Positions 17,912 through 27,203 of a stretch of 64,000 nt of DNA are shown in pieces. The position numbers and the translations under genes are program-made. Under the pieces are notes generated by a model that was given only the letters and a program-made list of their open reading frames with translations, ran no database searches and was not told the DNA's origin. Positions within the stretch are counted from its first letter, which is position 1. Each line of letters begins with the position of its first letter. The stretch comes from Candidatus Poribacteria bacterium (lineage in GTDB: Bacteria > Poribacteria > WGA-4E > WGA-3G): assembly GCA_022821495.1 (NCBI GenBank), contig JAJEDN010000023.1, positions 62,001-126,000 of the forward strand. Direction: 5' to 3'.

Positions 17912-20812
17912 TTACGGCTTTGATGAAAACTGAATGTTCCGCTGCAATGCTTCAATTCGACTGATAATGACCACAACGTATCCATTGAGTCGCCTTTGCC
18001 TCGCTATATATGGAAACTCTTCACGGAAAGTTTGCCGCAGCTGCCCACCCCTATTTTTAGCAAGTAGGCAAGTCAGGAGTACGAGATCGTCTCCATAAAT
18101 ATTCTGCGTTGCGAGTGCTGCTTGTAGTGCCTTATCGTTCCGTTCGGACGGTTTAAGCAAACCCTCGGCAACCAAACGCGCTGTCTTTATATCTATATGC
18201 GTGTCTGTATTCATCTTCGTCAACAACGCTTTCACTACATCTTTGTACTTCGCACTGCTCGCCTCTTCTGATTGCACGAGTACCGCGTACAATGTGCTGA
18301 GGTAAGCGTATAAGGAATTATCTCTCAATTCCAGTAATTTGACCTTGGACACCTTTGAAAGCACCTGTTTAGACAGTGTTGCGAGTTCCCTGTTATTCGG
18401 AACTGCTTGTGCTGTCGTACGGATACACCATGCAGACCGCATCGCAATATACTGATTTCCGCCTGCGATAACTGTTTCGAGCATCGGATCTTCCCAAGCC
18501 TTTTGGAGCGTTGTGAGGGCATCTTTGTCAACTTTACCATCAATTGCACCTGCCAGAAGTTTCCAAGACGGTGTTACCAAAGATTTTTCCAAAAATTCCC
18601 ACGGTCCAGGGGCTTTATTTAGCTCAGTTTCTGTCGTTACCTGTAATGCCTCAGGAGCCTGAGCTCTATCGACACTGTACTGTGCGGTTGGAGCGGAAAA
18701 GGTTTGCGGGGCACTCAGTCTTGCCATTCGTCTTTTGCCGGAACCGGCAAAGTTCGCTTTCCGAACATTGTAGAATCCTCTGAAATCGGTGCCTTCTGGC
18801 AATGGGACAGGCACCACAACCTGCCGAGGGGTTTTCGCCTCTTGATTTATGGGTTGCATGTTATTCTCATCTACAGCGACGAAACTTGTGTATTGCGTCA
18901 TCAACCTATGATTCAGAGCGATGTTGGTGATCTCTTCAATAATTTCCGGTGCATCAGTAGCATATAACTGTGCCGAGAGGTCTTCAATTTTCTTACGCGC
19001 CCACACTTTTGGCAAGACATCCCGGGCAGGCTGCGTTTCTGGGAGTGTCACGTGTCGTTTATATTTCACAGGCTTCCCCTCCGCACTACCGGAAAGTTCA
19101 ATGTTTTTATTTCCACCTGTCGCGTAGCGTCCAAACATGATGACGGGTCTGCCAGCCCAGAGTTCAGGAATTCGCCGCGGGTAGGTCTCATACACAGAGA
19201 GACCATTCCAATCAATCTGGATTTTGGCGAGTTGTGCGCGGTGAATGCGGTCGGCAATCTCTGCGACAAGCGGTCCTGGATCGGTGTTGAGTTCTAACAC
19301 TTTTGCCATTCCACCGCCGTGTTTTGCCACGCCGTCAATCAGGTAGCGGTTCGGTGATGTGCCGACACCGATAGCCCAAAAGCGGATCTGATCCCCTGCT
19401 TGTTTATCAACTTCAGCGATGATTTCCGCTTCGTTCCCGATGTAGCCATCGGTAAGCATGACGACGGTGCGGACGCGTTCTGGGTCAACGGGTTCGTTGA
19501 GTACCAACTTGATGGCTTTCAGCATTTCGGTTCCACCGCCACCCCGAACTTGTTGTGTGAAGTTAAGGGCGTGTTCAATGTTTGCCTGTGTTGCTGGCAC
19601 CGATTTTTTAAAGAGTTTGTCTGCCCAACTTGCGAAGGTGATAACCTGCAATGTATCGTTTGGTTTGGTGCGTCGGAGGAAATGGTGCATCGTCTCTTTA
19701 ACTTTTTTTGTCGGTGCGCCGGACATCGAACCTGAAATGTCAACGAGGAAGACTATTTCGCGGGGTGGTGCTTCGGCAAGTTCAGCATCAAGTTTGGGTT
19801 GGATCATGAGCATAAAGTAGCCCTGCTCAGGTCCCTTGGCGTGCGCTAAAACCGCCATCTCCGGCTTTTTACCAGCAACGGCGTATTTCATCACAAAATC
19901 CTTGTTCGGTATTGAATCAGCGGGTGAAAGCACTGCAGTCGCGCCCGACGCGCCAGCGCGTTCAACCGCTGCCGTGTGATTGGTAATCTCGATATCCTGA
20001 ATCGGCACCCCGGCATCAAGCGATACTGAGAGACTGATGTCGTGCGCTGTACGGTAACCGGGTTTGAGAACCGGTGGCGTAATACGCGACGCATCCGGCA
20101 CGCGATCCGTGTCTGGGGATACCCCTGTCCCTGATGGATCAGCACCCTCTGGGGCACCCTCCAAAGGTGCTTCTAATTCACCGACTTTTCCGTGTAATTC
20201 ATCTAAAAGTTTAGGGGTTCTGGAGGTTGGGGTGCCGGGGATATATCGGGGACCGACTACCATTGGGAAATGGAATTCGTAGGTGCCCATATCGTAATCA
20301 AGGACATCGACATAAGAGATTTTGATGCGCACCTCATCTTTGGGTGGGATATTGCCAACCGATTGTGTAAAGATATTGGGACGTTCTTGTTCCAGCAGGC
20401 TCGCTGTTTTCCCTTGCTCAATCGCCTCTTGATAGAGGGCTTCTGCGTCGGTGCGGCGTTTGATTAATCCGACGATCCGACGATTCCCGACGGTCATCGT
20501 CATGTCATCTATCGCTGCGGTATGCGGCAGCGGAAAAACGTAGACGGCTTCAATTTTCTCGTCGTAAGGGTTGTGGAAGGTTTGGGTTACAGTGACGCGT
20601 GCGATGAAACCCGCTATATCCGCCTTTACATCAGTATGTTTTAATGGACATTCGACGATCTCTTCGTCTATCTCAACGCGTAATGCCCCTTGTGTGATTT
20701 CTTGTTCCATCGGAATTACGGGCTGTGACGTTTCCGTAAAAACCGTGCCGTTGGAAATACCCATCATTATCAGGGCACTGAGCAATACTGTTATCCAATT
20801 CGGTTGCTGCAT
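17912..20812 (-). CDS. Exported VIT and von Willebrand A domain protein
   Basis: A 966-residue secreted or periplasmic protein with a signal peptide (about 1-25), a VIT domain (about 40-170, with CPLKHTDVKADIAGFIARV and NPYDEKIEAVYVFPLP), a linker rich in Pro and Gly, a vWA domain (about 350-520) with an intact MIDAS (FLVDISGSMSG, then the T and D at AIKLVLNEP to VVMLTDGYIGNE), and a C-terminal part with helical repeats. VIT-vWA proteins resemble inter-alpha-trypsin inhibitor heavy chains and usually mediate protein contacts. GGAGG 6 nt upstream sets the start. No neighbour clarifies the role. Confidence 0.9.
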   Translation of the reverse strand: MQQPNWITVLLSALIMMGISNGTVFTETSQPVIPMEQEITQGALRVEIDEEIVECPLKHTDVKADIAGFIARVTVTQTFHNPYDEKIEAVYVFPLPHTAAIDDMTMTVGNRRIVGLIKRRTDAEALYQEAIEQGKTASLLEQERPNIFTQSVGNIPPKDEVRIKISYVDVLDYDMGTYEFHFPMVVGPRYIPGTPTSRTPKLLDELHGKVGELEAPLEGAPEGADPSGTGVSPDTDRVPDASRITPPVLKPGYRTAHDISLSVSLDAGVPIQDIEITNHTAAVERAGASGATAVLSPADSIPNKDFVMKYAVAGKKPEMAVLAHAKGPEQGYFMLMIQPKLDAELAEAPPREIVFLVDISGSMSGAPTKKVKETMHHFLRRTKPNDTLQVITFASWADKLFKKSVPATQANIEHALNFTQQVRGGGGTEMLKAIKLVLNEPVDPERVRTVVMLTDGYIGNEAEIIAEVDKQAGDQIRFWAIGVGTSPNRYLIDGVAKHGGGMAKVLELNTDPGPLVAEIADRIHRAQLAKIQIDWNGLSVYETYPRRIPELWAGRPVIMFGRYATGGNKNIELSGSAEGKPVKYKRHVTLPETQPARDVLPKVWARKKIEDLSAQLYATDAPEIIEEITNIALNHRLMTQYTSFVAVDENNMQPINQEAKTPRQVVVPVPLPEGTDFRGFYNVRKANFAGSGKRRMARLSAPQTFSAPTAQYSVDRAQAPEALQVTTETELNKAPGPWEFLEKSLVTPSWKLLAGAIDGKVDKDALTTLQKAWEDPMLETVIAGGNQYIAMRSAWCIRTTAQAVPNNRELATLSKQVLSKVSKVKLLELRDNSLYAYLSTLYAVLVQSEEASSAKYKDVVKALLTKMNTDTHIDIKTARLVAEGLLKPSERNDKALQAALATQNIYGDDLVLLTCLLAKNRGGQLRQTFREEFPYIARQRRLNGYVVVIISRIEALQRNIQFSSKP

Positions 20813-21020
20813 GATATCCTCCAAAGTTCGGATATGTAATTCGTCCGAAATCGGTGCATTTGGATGTTACTGGGTATGAATCAGTAGGTTGCCGAAATTG
20901 TATTGGCTTTCGGTGTTTCTTGTGTAATACACTATAGGAACGAAAAAGTTGCAGGTAGCGTTGACTTTTGGTATCTGCTAACGAGAATTTGATAAAAGGG
21001 TTAGGGGAGAAAATTAAATG

Positions 21021-21053
21021 AAAAAGGCAAGAACGATGTGTTCTTGCCTTTTT
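21021..21053. terminator. Bidirectional intrinsic terminator
   Basis: A 14-bp perfect stem (AAAAAGGCAAGAAC, 21021-21034, with its complement 21040-21053) around a 5-nt loop, with A-run and T-run at the two ends, so it can stop transcription in both directions. It follows the LamG gene on the minus strand by 16 nt and lies upstream of the VIT gene. Confidence 0.85.
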
Positions 21054-21068
21054 GTTAAATTTCCCGTT

Positions 21069-21869
21069 TCACTTCTTTAGAATTGCCCATGTGGTGGTGA
21101 GTTTGTCGGTCGGCGAAACGTCAAAAGCCGCGTCCAACCCATCATCCATGATACTCTGAATATCATCCTCACTCAGCACTACATTAAAAATAGCGACATC
21201 ATCAATGATGCCTCTGAATTTACCGGCGTACCCGGAACCGATGAGCAAATTAAGATCGCTCGGACTGGAATCTCCGCAGGGGTGAGCACCACATTTCTGC
21301 CATTTATCCTGACCTGTAACCTCACCATCTTTGTACATCTTGTACTCGCGTTTTTTGACGTTACGCGTTTCAGCTACGTGTATCCATTCGTTATCTAAGA
21401 AAGTACCAGGGGCAGGTCTTGCTACTTCTACATAAGGCTGACAATTTCCGCCACAATCACCCCAATAAAAACTCAGTCGACCATCTGGCTCCATTGTCAG
21501 GCAGCCTTCACCGCCGTACGATTTGCAAACTATGTTTTGGCGACCCCCACCTACACTTTCGGGTTTAGCCCAAAAAACAATTGTCACATCTCCATCGAAC
21601 TGGACTGATGCATCATTTCCCATGTCCACAAAGTTTGTACCATCAAACTCAAGAGCCTTACCAAATTTGCCATCCACCCACTTCGGTTTACTCATGAGTG
21701 TACCGTCGTTCCCGTTTTCAGAAGCGTCTTTTGCAGTGTCCCCTTTCCCTTCATCAAATTTCCACATACCTACGATAGTGTCAGGGTCTAACACAGCATC
21801 ACTTGAACCGGTTAACATACCTGAAATAAATAGAACGACTATCCCAATCCATACCAATCTGACTTTCAT
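21069..21869 (-). CDS. Secreted LamG (concanavalin-like) domain protein
   Basis: A 266-residue protein with a signal peptide (about 1-25; after it an LDPDTIVGMWKFDEGKGDTAKDASENGNDG start typical of LamG/Laminin_G_3 domains). The jelly-roll continues with MSKPKWVDGKFGKALEFDG, FVDMGND, VTIVFWAKPE and ends with RGIIDDVAIFNVVLSEDDI, the hallmark of the last strand. Such domains bind carbohydrate or protein surfaces. Two pairs of Cys (CGAHPC and QCGGNC-type) may form disulfides. CAAGGAGG 10 nt upstream sets the start. It has its own promoter and terminator and is transcribed alone. Confidence 0.88.
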   Translation of the reverse strand: MKVRLVWIGIVVLFISGMLTGSSDAVLDPDTIVGMWKFDEGKGDTAKDASENGNDGTLMSKPKWVDGKFGKALEFDGTNFVDMGNDASVQFDGDVTIVFWAKPESVGGGRQNIVCKSYGGEGCLTMEPDGRLSFYWGDCGGNCQPYVEVARPAPGTFLDNEWIHVAETRNVKKREYKMYKDGEVTGQDKWQKCGAHPCGDSSPSDLNLLIGSGYAGKFRGIIDDVAIFNVVLSEDDIQSIMDDGLDAAFDVSPTDKLTTTWAILKK

Positions 21870-21902
21870 TTTTCTACGCCTCCTTGTATTGTTGACCCAT
21901 TC

Positions 21903-21918
21903 TTACACTAAAGTGTAA
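21903..21918. repeat. Inverted repeat in LamG leader (TTACACT-2-AGTGTAA)
   Basis: Seven-base arms around two A residues, 34 nt upstream of the LamG ATG and between its promoter and RBS. It could be an operator or an mRNA hairpin; no regulator is identified. Confidence 0.4.
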
Positions 21919-21946
21919 AAGTTATTTTTCTCTAATAGATACCGAA

Positions 21947-21975
21947 ATCATAGCAGATATAAGAAAAATAATCAA
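21947..21975 (-). promoter_or_regulatory. sigma70-type promoter for LamG gene
   Basis: Minus-strand TTGATT (21975-21970), 17-nt spacer, TATGAT (21952-21947), about 77 nt upstream of the ATG at 21869. Confidence 0.5.
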
Positions 21976-22079
21976 GAAAAATCTCTGCATTGCCCCAGTT
22001 TCTCGTGGGTGTTAAGTGTATATGACCTGTCTGTTACCTGTGTGCCAATTGTTGCCTATGGAAACGCACAAAATCCTGC

Positions 22080-22108
22080 TTGCTATTAACACCGCGCTGT
22101 GCTAATAT
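22080..22108 (+). promoter_or_regulatory. sigma70-type promoter for 22140 gene
   Basis: TTGCTA (22080-22085), 17-nt spacer, TAATAT (22103-22108), 31 nt before the ATG, with AAAGGAG between. Confidence 0.5.
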
Positions 22109-22139
22109 ATCGCAAAAGTTTCAAAGGAGACCTCTAACT

Positions 22140-23009
22140 ATGTTTAAACTCGGTGTTATCAATGACGAAGTTTCACAGGACTTCGCCACCGTTGTCAATT
22201 TTGTCAAGGAATTCAACTTACATTCCATCGAAATTCGCTCCGTCTGGGATAAACTCCCTCACGAACTCACTGAATCAGACATCGACGAGATGAAACGCCT
22301 ACTTGATGGCACAGACATTGAAATTATCGGCGTTGCGTCCCCATTTTTTAAGTGTGAGATGGATGACGCTGCGGAACGGAAAGAGCATCTCGGTATACTC
22401 GAAGGGTGCATCCGAACGGCAAAGGCATTTAATACTAACCTCATTCGGACTTTCGTCTTTTGGGACACTGGCGAAACCGAGGAACGGTGGGACGACATTA
22501 TTGCTTCTTACGACGAACCGCGCAGAATGATAGACGGCGAAGGCATCGTGCTCGGCATGGAAAACGAATCTACCACCTCACTCAGCACCGCTAAACTTAC
22601 TGCAGAGTTTATTGAACAAATTGATTCACCGAATATCCGGGGCATCTGGGATCCTGCCAACGAAGCGCATGCGAAAGGGGGCGAAACCCCGTATCCTGAT
22701 GCTTACAATCGCATGAAACCGACAATGATTCACGCACATCTCAAGGACGCAGGACCGAATCCTGATACTGGTGAGATAGAATCCGTTCCTGTCGGGGATG
22801 GTGTTATCGACTGGCAAGGGCAGCTGCAAGCCTTGATTGATGATGGATATGAAGGACATCTCTGTCTCGAAACACACTGGCGACCTTCACTCAAAATTGA
22901 CGATGCTATCCTCAACCGTCCAGCAGGGCAAGCCTTCTCTGAAGCCGGTGAAGAAGCCTCGCGCATCTGTATCCAAAACTTACTGGCGATGATTGAGAAC
23001 CTAAAGTAG
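22140..23009 (+). CDS. Sugar phosphate isomerase/epimerase (xylose-isomerase-like TIM barrel)
   Basis: A 289-residue protein of the AP endonuclease-2/sugar phosphate isomerase family. It begins FKLGVINDEVSQDF and carries LHSIEIRSVWDK, the metal-site pieces LGMENESTTSL (Glu), IWDPANEAHAKG (Asp), MIHAHLKDA (His) and GHLCLETHWRP (Glu) of the barrel. These enzymes isomerise or epimerise keto-sugars such as hydroxypyruvate or inosose relatives. Start 22140 is set by AAAGGAG. An enolase-superfamily dehydratase follows 45 nt downstream, so both may act on the same sugar acid pathway. Substrate unknown. Confidence 0.85.
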   Translation: MFKLGVINDEVSQDFATVVNFVKEFNLHSIEIRSVWDKLPHELTESDIDEMKRLLDGTDIEIIGVASPFFKCEMDDAAERKEHLGILEGCIRTAKAFNTNLIRTFVFWDTGETEERWDDIIASYDEPRRMIDGEGIVLGMENESTTSLSTAKLTAEFIEQIDSPNIRGIWDPANEAHAKGGETPYPDAYNRMKPTMIHAHLKDAGPNPDTGEIESVPVGDGVIDWQGQLQALIDDGYEGHLCLETHWRPSLKIDDAILNRPAGQAFSEAGEEASRICIQNLLAMIENLK

Positions 23010-23054
23010 TAGGCACGCTCCGCCGTGCCGTAACAGAGTAGTAGGCACGTTCAA

Positions 23055-24140
23055 ATGAAAATAAAAACAGTTCGCACATCTCTTTACGACATCCCACCGC
23101 AAGTCGAACGTGTTGATGCCATTCAAGCCTTTGTCTCTATGGAGTTCCCTTTCATCGAGATTGAAGACGCAGATGGAGTCGTGGGCACTGGATTTTCTTA
23201 CACGATTGGCAAGGGTGGCGAAGCGATCAAACAGATTATGGATGCCTACCTCACGCCTATTCTTCTTGAAGAGGATGCCGCCAACATTGATCGGATTTGG
23301 AATCGGATGTGGATGGACACACACTGGGTCGGCAGAGGGGGTATCGTCACTTTAGGCATGGCAGCAGTAGACATTGCCCTCTGGGACCTCATGGCAAAGC
23401 GCGCTCAGTTACCACTTTACCAAGTTCTCGGTGGGGCAAGAGCTGCTGTTCCTGTCTACAACACAGACGGTGGTTGGCTCCACCTTTCTGAAGCCGAGCT
23501 TGTTCGGCAATCCGTGGAATTTGTTGAGCAAGGCTTCAAAGGTATCAAGATTAAAGTCGGGCGCGACAGCCTCCACGAGGACGTGGCACGTATCTTCGCT
23601 GTCAGGAAAGCGATCGGACAAGAACCCTACCTCATGATTGATGCAAATATGAAATGGAACGCTCGCGAAGCCATTCAACTCGCATGTCGTGTCGAAGAAG
23701 CGGACCTCTTCTGGTTTGAGGAACCCATCGAGGCGGATGACGTGGATAGCCACGTGGATTTGCGTGAGAAAACCACTATCCCGATCGCTATCGGCGAGAC
23801 AATTTACAACAAGTATGTCTTTAAGGAATACATCGCACAAGGTGCGGCGGATATCCTACAGCCGGATGCCGTCCGCGTCGGTGGTATCTCTGAATGGATG
23901 AAGGTTGCCCACACCGCGGAATGTTTTGGACTCTCGGTCTCTCCGCATTTCTTGATGGATCTTCATGTGCATCTCTCAGCAGCGGTACCGCACTCGCTTT
24001 TTGTTGAATATATACCCTCACTTGATCCAGTCCTTGATGATACCTTGACGCTCAGAGACGGTCACTTTTCACCGCCTGATCGTCCAGGACACGGTATTCT
24101 CTTTAATAAGCGAAAGCTCTCGGCGTATCAAATATCGTAG
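23055..24140 (+). CDS. Mandelate racemase/enolase-superfamily dehydratase
   Basis: A 361-residue enolase-superfamily enzyme of the mandelate-racemase subgroup, probably a sugar-acid dehydratase. The KxK base is in FKGIKIKVGRD (about 167), metal ligands in LMIDANMKW (Asp), FWFEEPIE (Glu) and IAIGETIYN (Glu), and the His-Asp pair region in LQPDAVRVGG and SPHFLMDLHVH. All expected residues are present, unlike the copy at 16698. It follows the sugar isomerase and precedes an SDR, suggesting a sugar-acid catabolic group. The short 45-nt spacer contains GTAGGCACG direct repeats. Confidence 0.88.
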   Translation: MKIKTVRTSLYDIPPQVERVDAIQAFVSMEFPFIEIEDADGVVGTGFSYTIGKGGEAIKQIMDAYLTPILLEEDAANIDRIWNRMWMDTHWVGRGGIVTLGMAAVDIALWDLMAKRAQLPLYQVLGGARAAVPVYNTDGGWLHLSEAELVRQSVEFVEQGFKGIKIKVGRDSLHEDVARIFAVRKAIGQEPYLMIDANMKWNAREAIQLACRVEEADLFWFEEPIEADDVDSHVDLREKTTIPIAIGETIYNKYVFKEYIAQGAADILQPDAVRVGGISEWMKVAHTAECFGLSVSPHFLMDLHVHLSAAVPHSLFVEYIPSLDPVLDDTLTLRDGHFSPPDRPGHGILFNKRKLSAYQIS

Positions 24141-24163
24141 TTAGAATTGATACATTCCTTGCT

Positions 24164-24184
24164 GGTGGGGTTTGTAACCCCGCC
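24164..24184. repeat. Family A palindromic repeat
   Basis: Copy of GGNGGGGTTTGYAACCCCGCC between the enolase-superfamily gene and the SDR gene. It can form a long hairpin in RNA. Confidence 0.7.
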
Positions 24185-24246
24185 TGACGATAACAAAACT
24201 TGCTGCTAAACGGCACACTATGTGTCTATTCTCTTGAGGAAAAACT

Positions 24247-24957
24247 GTGAAACTTGAAAACCATATCGCGATTATTACAGGCGGCGGGCGCGGCATCGGT
24301 CGTTCAACCGCGCTTGCATTTGCCCAAGAAGGTGCCGACATCGTCCTCGCCGCACGGACGGATACCGAAATAAACGCTGTCGCCGAAGAGGTGACACAAC
24401 TCGGCAGACGCGCACTCGCTATCACAACCGACATTCAGTTGAAAACCGATGTTGATGCTATGGTTGCCCGAACGCTTGACACCTTCGGCAAAGTGGACAT
24501 CCTCGTTAACAACGCAGGCGTGGCAATTCACAACCCGATCCCGAAGATTCGGGAAGAGGACTGGGATTTGACAATGGCGGTCAACCTTAAAGGTGTGTTT
24601 CTCGGCACGCAAGCCGTCTTCAGCCAGATGTGTGAGCAGAAATATGGACATATCGTCAATGTTTCTTCGGTTTCCGGTAAATTTGGGCATGTCAACGGTG
24701 GCGCGTATTGCGCCTCCAAATTTGCCGTCATCGGTTTCACGGAGACAACGAACAATGAGGGAAGACCCCACGGGGTGAAAGCCTCAGTCGTCTGTCCCGG
24801 GCCTGTGGATACCAAGATGCGCCGCGATAACCATCCGGACGATGTGATTGAGCATCTAACACTGCCAGAGGATGTGGCAGACCTGATTCTGTTTCTCGTA
24901 ACACAGCCGCCCCGCGCACATACGCTTGAAACCGTTATCCGCACGCCGCTAATGTGA
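24247..24957 (+). CDS. Short-chain dehydrogenase/reductase (SDR)
   Basis: A classical SDR (236 aa) that oxidises or reduces an alcohol/ketone with NAD(P). The cofactor motif is ITGGGRGIGRS, followed by NNAGVA; the catalytic Ser is in NVSSVSGKFG and the YxxxK in YCASK. Start is GTG at 24247, with TTGAGGA upstream. It follows the sugar isomerase and dehydratase, so the substrate may be a sugar acid or polyol, but this is a guess from context. It ends just before the family C repeat in the leader of tatD. Confidence 0.9.
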   Translation: MKLENHIAIITGGGRGIGRSTALAFAQEGADIVLAARTDTEINAVAEEVTQLGRRALAITTDIQLKTDVDAMVARTLDTFGKVDILVNNAGVAIHNPIPKIREEDWDLTMAVNLKGVFLGTQAVFSQMCEQKYGHIVNVSSVSGKFGHVNGGAYCASKFAVIGFTETTNNEGRPHGVKASVVCPGPVDTKMRRDNHPDDVIEHLTLPEDVADLILFLVTQPPRAHTLETVIRTPLM

Positions 24958-24980
24958 TTTTTGTTAGCCTCCGTTTCAAG

Positions 24981-25007
24981 TCCGGTGCGGTTACCGCACC
25001 TACCGGA
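24981..25007. repeat. Family C inverted repeat (CCGGTGCGGTT...AACCGCACCTACCGG)
   Basis: A 27-bp inverted repeat (arms TCCGGTGCGGT and ACCGCACCTACCGGA) in the gap before tatD. Relatives lie at 62702-62770 and 62914-62946. Confidence 0.6.
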
Positions 25008-25020
25008 ATTAGTGACCGAA

Positions 25021-25782
25021 ATGTTTATTGATTCACACGCACATATCCAACTCTCCCAATTCAATCGCGATCGAGACGCGGTGCTAAAACGTGCACACGA
25101 AGCCGCAGTCTCCAATATCTTGGTCATCGGTTTTGATATGGAAACCAGTCTCAGTGCTGTGGAATTAGCGGAGAAACATTCGCACATCTATGCCACCGTT
25201 GGGATGCATCCGCACGATGCAAAGGATCTGACCCCGGATGTGATAGAAACCTTTCGTGAACTCGCCGCACACCCGAAGGTGATTGCACTCGGTGAAATGG
25301 GATTGGATTACTACCGCAACCTTTCACCGCGTCCCGTGCAAAAAGATGCGTTTGAAAAACAGTTGGACCTTGCTGAAGAGTTAGAGATGCCCATTATTAT
25401 CCACAACCGTGATGCCTATATGGACATCCTGCCGATCTTAGAAGCGCGGCAGGGGAAAGTCCGAGGCGTGCTGCATTGCTTTACTGGCGATGTGGTGTTG
25501 ATGCATAGAAGCCTTGCGATCGGATTCCATATCGGTATCGGTGGCATTGTGACCTATAAAAACGCAGCAGATGTTCAAGCCGTCGCGCGAGCGGTTCCTG
25601 AAGATCGACTCTTGATAGAGACAGATTGCCCATGGCTTGCGCCACAGTTCCAACGCGGCAAGCGGAATGAACCGGCGTACGTCCGTGCCGTAGCAGAAAA
25701 AATCGCAGAACTCCGCGACACTTCCATAGAAACAATCGGTGAAATTACAACCCAGAATTTCAATCTTTTAATGGGTGGATGA
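25021..25782 (+). CDS. TatD-family metal-dependent hydrolase
   Basis: A 253-residue TIM-barrel hydrolase of the TatD DNase family. The metal motifs are DSHAHIQ (HxH) at the N-terminus, GEMGLDYYR (Glu), IIIHNRDA (His), VLHCFTGD (His) and ETDCPWLAPQ (Asp). Reported activities in the family are 3'-5' exonuclease or D-aminoacyl-tRNA deacylase-like; the exact role here is unknown. Start 25021 begins the fold and lies 14 nt after a palindromic repeat; no strong RBS is visible. Confidence 0.92.
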   Translation: MFIDSHAHIQLSQFNRDRDAVLKRAHEAAVSNILVIGFDMETSLSAVELAEKHSHIYATVGMHPHDAKDLTPDVIETFRELAAHPKVIALGEMGLDYYRNLSPRPVQKDAFEKQLDLAEELEMPIIIHNRDAYMDILPILEARQGKVRGVLHCFTGDVVLMHRSLAIGFHIGIGGIVTYKNAADVQAVARAVPEDRLLIETDCPWLAPQFQRGKRNEPAYVRAVAEKIAELRDTSIETIGEITTQNFNLLMGG

Positions 25783-25857
25783 TTTATAGTAAAACCGAAA
25801 AATAAGTAGACACTCTCCGAAACCAACCCCCCTAGGGGAAACACCCTATCAAAAACA

Positions 25858-25875
25858 CCCCCCTTATCAGGGGGG
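25858..25875. repeat. Family B C-rich palindrome (CCCCCCTTATCAGGGGGG)
   Basis: A 6-bp stem with 6-nt loop, in the gap between tatD and the permease, with a diverged half-copy upstream at 25826-25846. Same core as copies at 61523-61552, 63727-63744 and 63855-63884. Confidence 0.6.
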
Positions 25876-25981
25876 AATAGGAATCGAAGACCCGATTTTT
25901 TGACTATCAACTCGATGCCTAACAGTATAAAGAAAGGCACGAGTTGATGATCAAATCGGAAAAATCGGAGCGGAAACCCAA

Positions 25982-27103
25982 TTGTTAAAAAATCTGAATC
26001 TCCGTATGTATGCGATGGTGCTTGCGCTCGTCTGTGTCTGGGTGATTTTCACACTGCTGACCAACGGCACCTTTCTCAGCACTCGGAATCTATCCAATCT
26101 TTCCCGCCAAGCCGCCGTCACAGCCATTCTCGCTGTCGGCATGACCTTGGTTATCGTCTCTGCCAACATCGACCTGTCAGTTGGCTACGGTGCCGGGTTG
26201 CTCGGTGCGATTGCAGCGATTGTACACGTGTGGTGGGGGCAACCGATTCTCGTTACACTTTTCATCGTTATTTGCATCGGTATCCTGATGGGGCTGATGC
26301 AGGGTTACCTCGTCGCATATCAGCGAATCCCGGCGTTTATTGTCACACTGGGCGGCTTTTTGGCGTATCGCGGCTTGATGCTGGCGTTTACGAAAGGTGA
26401 GACTATCCTGCTCCCAGACAATTGGCTGAAAGCGATCGGCAACGCCTACCTCTCACCGACATTCGGATGGGGGCTTATGGCTGTTGGCGTTGGCATCAGT
26501 GGGTTCCGCTTTTACCGACAGCGCGCCGCACAGTTACAATACGGAAACTTGGAACAGTCGTCTCTCCCCATGTTTTTATTCAAGATAATCGGTGTATCGG
26601 CACTGATTGTTGCATTCGTTGCCGTGATGAATGCACATAAAGGGGTTCCGTTTCCGGTATGCATTCTGTTCGGACTGGCGTTTGTGTTCCATTTCATCGC
26701 GAATCACACGCGTTTCGGACGTTACGTCTACGCAGTCGGCGGCAATGCGGAAGCGGCGTACCTCTCTGGAGTCAACGTCCGCAGCATTACGTTGCGCGTG
26801 TTTGCAACGATGGGCGCGTTGATGGCAATCGCCGGGGTCGTTATGACAGCACGAGTCGGGAGTGCGAGCCCAGAAGCAGGACGTTTGCTGGAGTTAGATG
26901 CCATCGCTGCATGTGTTATCGGTGGCGCGAGTTTAATGGGTGGACGCGGAAGCATCTTCGGTGCGATTCTGGGGGCGTTCGTCATGGAGAGCCTCAACAA
27001 CGGTATGAGTATGGCAAACATGGATGCCTCATGGCAAGATATTATTAAAGGCGTGGTGCTTGTTGCAGCCGTCGGTTTTGACATGGCATCACGACGACGA
27101 TAG
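25982..27103 (+). CDS. Sugar ABC transporter permease (RbsC/XylH family)
   Basis: A 373-residue integral membrane permease of the branched-chain/ribose class (BPD_transp_2). About ten hydrophobic segments are visible, with the family's AVTAILAVGMTLVIVSANIDLSVG near residue 45 and GGASLMGGRGSIFGAILGA near 320. It would carry a monosaccharide across the inner membrane with an ATPase and a binding protein, neither of which is adjacent. Start is TTG at 25982 (GGAG 11 nt upstream); the frame is closed by TAA at 25928 just before. Sugar specificity unknown. Confidence 0.88.
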   Translation: MLKNLNLRMYAMVLALVCVWVIFTLLTNGTFLSTRNLSNLSRQAAVTAILAVGMTLVIVSANIDLSVGYGAGLLGAIAAIVHVWWGQPILVTLFIVICIGILMGLMQGYLVAYQRIPAFIVTLGGFLAYRGLMLAFTKGETILLPDNWLKAIGNAYLSPTFGWGLMAVGVGISGFRFYRQRAAQLQYGNLEQSSLPMFLFKIIGVSALIVAFVAVMNAHKGVPFPVCILFGLAFVFHFIANHTRFGRYVYAVGGNAEAAYLSGVNVRSITLRVFATMGALMAIAGVVMTARVGSASPEAGRLLELDAIAACVIGGASLMGGRGSIFGAILGAFVMESLNNGMSMANMDASWQDIIKGVVLVAAVGFDMASRRR

Positions 27104-27203
27104 CAGAAAAAATCGACTATTTATATTTTTTTAAACCCTTTCCCCAAAAATTCCCCTCTTTATAACTACAGTCTAATTGGCAAATCTAATTGGGAATTTG
27201 TTT

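Noticed and set aside
25788..25981. Missing ATPase or binding gene before the permease
   Set aside because: The gap holds only repeat sequence and stop codons in the permease frame just upstream.
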